DNA of 5,282 nt, from the NCBI GenBank assembly GCA_903932545.1, contig CAIZGT010000418.1, positions 1 through 5,282 on the forward strand. The letters run 5' to 3'. The translations under genes were made by a program, and so were the position numbers. The notes under the pieces were generated by a model. That model was not told the origin of the DNA. It did not search any database and saw only the letters and a program-made list of their open reading frames with translations. Position 1 is the stretch's first letter. Every line of letters starts with the position of its first letter. Positions 4,274 to 5,282 of this stretch are shown here, piece after piece. This DNA is from an uncultured Rhodospirillales bacterium. Its GTDB lineage: Bacteria; Pseudomonadota; Alphaproteobacteria; Acetobacterales; Acetobacteraceae.

Positions 4274-5282
4274 ATGACTTCCAGCCTCGGCCTTGGCAGC
4301 TTCCCCGCCACCCGCCTGCGTCGCAATCGCCTCAACGGCTGGACCCGCCGCTTGGTTGCCGAGCACCGGCTCAGCGTGGACGATCTGATTTGGCCGATAT
4401 TCATCATGGATGGCCAAGGCCAGGAGAGTGAGATTGCGGCGATGCCCGGCGTGAAGCGCGTCTCGGTGGACCGCCTTGGCGCGCATGTCGAAGAAGCTGC
4501 CCACCTCGGCATTCCGGCGCTGGCGCTGTTCCCCGCCACCCCGGTTGAACTGAAAGACGCTGAGGGAACCGAATCGGCCAATCCAAACAACCTGATCTGT
4601 CAGGCGGCGCGTGAGCTGAAGCGGCTGTTCCCGGAGATCGGCCTGCTTGGCGATGTTGCACTCGACCCCTACACCGATCACGGCCATGACGGCGTGATCC
4701 GCGATGGCTATGTCCACAACGACGAAACCCTCGCGCTTCTCTGCGCCCAAGCCCTGAACCAAGCCCGCGCCGGGATCGACATCATCTCCCCGTCCGACAT
4801 GATGGATGGCCGCATCGGCGCGTTGCGGGCGGCGTTGGATGGCGAGGGCTTCATCAATGTCGGCTTGATGAGCTACGCCGCCAAATACGCCTCGGCCTTC
4901 TACGGCCCGTTCCGTGACGCGGTGGGCTCGGCGGGCGCACTGCGGGGCGGCGATAAAAAGACCTATCAGATGGATTCCGCCAACACCGATGAAGCCCTGC
5001 GCGAAGTGGCGCATGATTTGGCCGAGGGCGCTGATTCGGTGATGGTCAAGCCCGGCATGCCCTATCTCGACATCTGCCGCCGCGTGCACGAGACGTTCCG
5101 GGTGCCGACCTTTGCCTATCAAGTCTCTGGCGAATACTCGATGATTATGGCCAGCGTTGAACGCGGCTGGATTGATCATGACAAGGCGATGATCGAGAGC
5201 CTGCTCGGGTTCAAGCGCGCCGGATGCGCGGGGATTTTGACGTATTTCGCGGTGAAGGCGGCGAAGGTGTTGCGGGCGCATC
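4274..5282 (+). CDS. hemB: Delta-aminolevulinic acid dehydratase (porphobilinogen synthase), nearly complete, runs off the right edge
   Basis: HemB condenses two 5-aminolevulinates to porphobilinogen, an early cytosolic step of heme and other tetrapyrrole synthesis. The frame from ATG 4274 gives 336 codons and no stop before the edge. An in-frame TGA at 4268-4270 fixes the start. Family motifs are FPATRLRRNR near the start, DDLIWPIF, PSDMMDGRIGALR, SYAAKYASAFYGPFR with one Schiff-base lysine (about K204), and VMVKPGMPYLD with the other (about K259). QVSGEYSMI and a C-terminal TYFAVKAAKVL follow. The metal-site segment reads DVALDPYTDHGHDG (127-140), where zinc-type enzymes have three cysteines. 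This is therefore the Asp-type enzyme usual in alphaproteobacteria, which depends on Mg rather than Zn. Usual family length is about 320-350, so only a few residues should be missing. The ribosome site is weak (GGA about 11 bases upstream). Confidence 0.97.
   Translation, partial: MTSSLGLGSFPATRLRRNRLNGWTRRLVAEHRLSVDDLIWPIFIMDGQGQESEIAAMPGVKRVSVDRLGAHVEEAAHLGIPALALFPATPVELKDAEGTESANPNNLICQAARELKRLFPEIGLLGDVALDPYTDHGHDGVIRDGYVHNDETLALLCAQALNQARAGIDIISPSDMMDGRIGALRAALDGEGFINVGLMSYAAKYASAFYGPFRDAVGSAGALRGGDKKTYQMDSANTDEALREVAHDLAEGADSVMVKPGMPYLDICRRVHETFRVPTFAYQVSGEYSMIMASVERGWIDHDKAMIESLLGFKRAGCAGILTYFAVKAAKVLRAH

Noticed and set aside
4136..5281. A 381-codon open frame on the - strand opposite hemB
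   Set aside because: hemB on the + strand is unmistakable by motifs. The antisense frame is low-complexity-like (rich in H, R, A, G) with no recognisable domain, a common artefact of GC-rich coding DNA.

Overview
The window looks like ordinary chromosomal DNA from a GC-rich alphaproteobacterium, most likely Rhodospirillales and possibly Acetobacteraceae. The taxonomic call is an inference. It rests on the gene set rpiB-glyA-nrdR on one strand with a divergent hemB, on HemB having Asp/Ala in place of the zinc-binding cysteines (the type usual in alphaproteobacteria), and on about 65% GC in the core genes. Nothing here identifies a genus.

Layout from left to right. (1) Positions 1-181 hold the last 20 codons of an unidentified + strand gene. 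A tiny + strand ORF (35 aa, one hydrophobic helix) with a good Shine-Dalgarno follows immediately. (2) nrdR (- strand, 136-549) runs tail-to-tail into that small ORF and overlaps it by 46 bp. Its protein matches NrdR up to the end of the ATP-cone, then departs from the family and stops about 15-20 residues early. (3) glyA (- strand, 558-1856) lies 8 bp upstream of nrdR, so the two are probably co-transcribed. (4) Directly upstream of glyA, 1859-1993 is a decayed copy of the 3' end of rpiB. (5) A - strand gene for a GT-C type membrane glycosyltransferase occupies 2134-3507. It is clearly lower in GC at its 5' end (about 40% over 3301-3480, counted by hand). (6) An apparently intact rpiB (- strand, 3690-4139) is followed by a 134-bp divergent intergenic region and hemB (+ strand, 4274 to beyond the window edge).

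The metabolic genes are housekeeping: RpiB interconverts pentose phosphates, GlyA makes glycine and one-carbon units from serine, NrdR represses ribonucleotide reductase genes, and HemB makes porphobilinogen for tetrapyrroles. The informative part is the architecture. The simplest reading is an ancestral compact rpiB-glyA-nrdR operon that was split by about 1.83 kb carrying one surface-glycan-type glycosyltransferase. The two ends of the inserted segment are marked by two copies of the rpiB 3' end, 82% identical over 106 bp and beginning with 18 identical bases. This is the geometry left by insertion into the 3' end of a gene with restoration of the gene end, or by a recombination event that duplicated that end. 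No integrase, transposase, CRISPR array or RNA gene was seen, and no defence or otherwise novel multi-gene system is visible.
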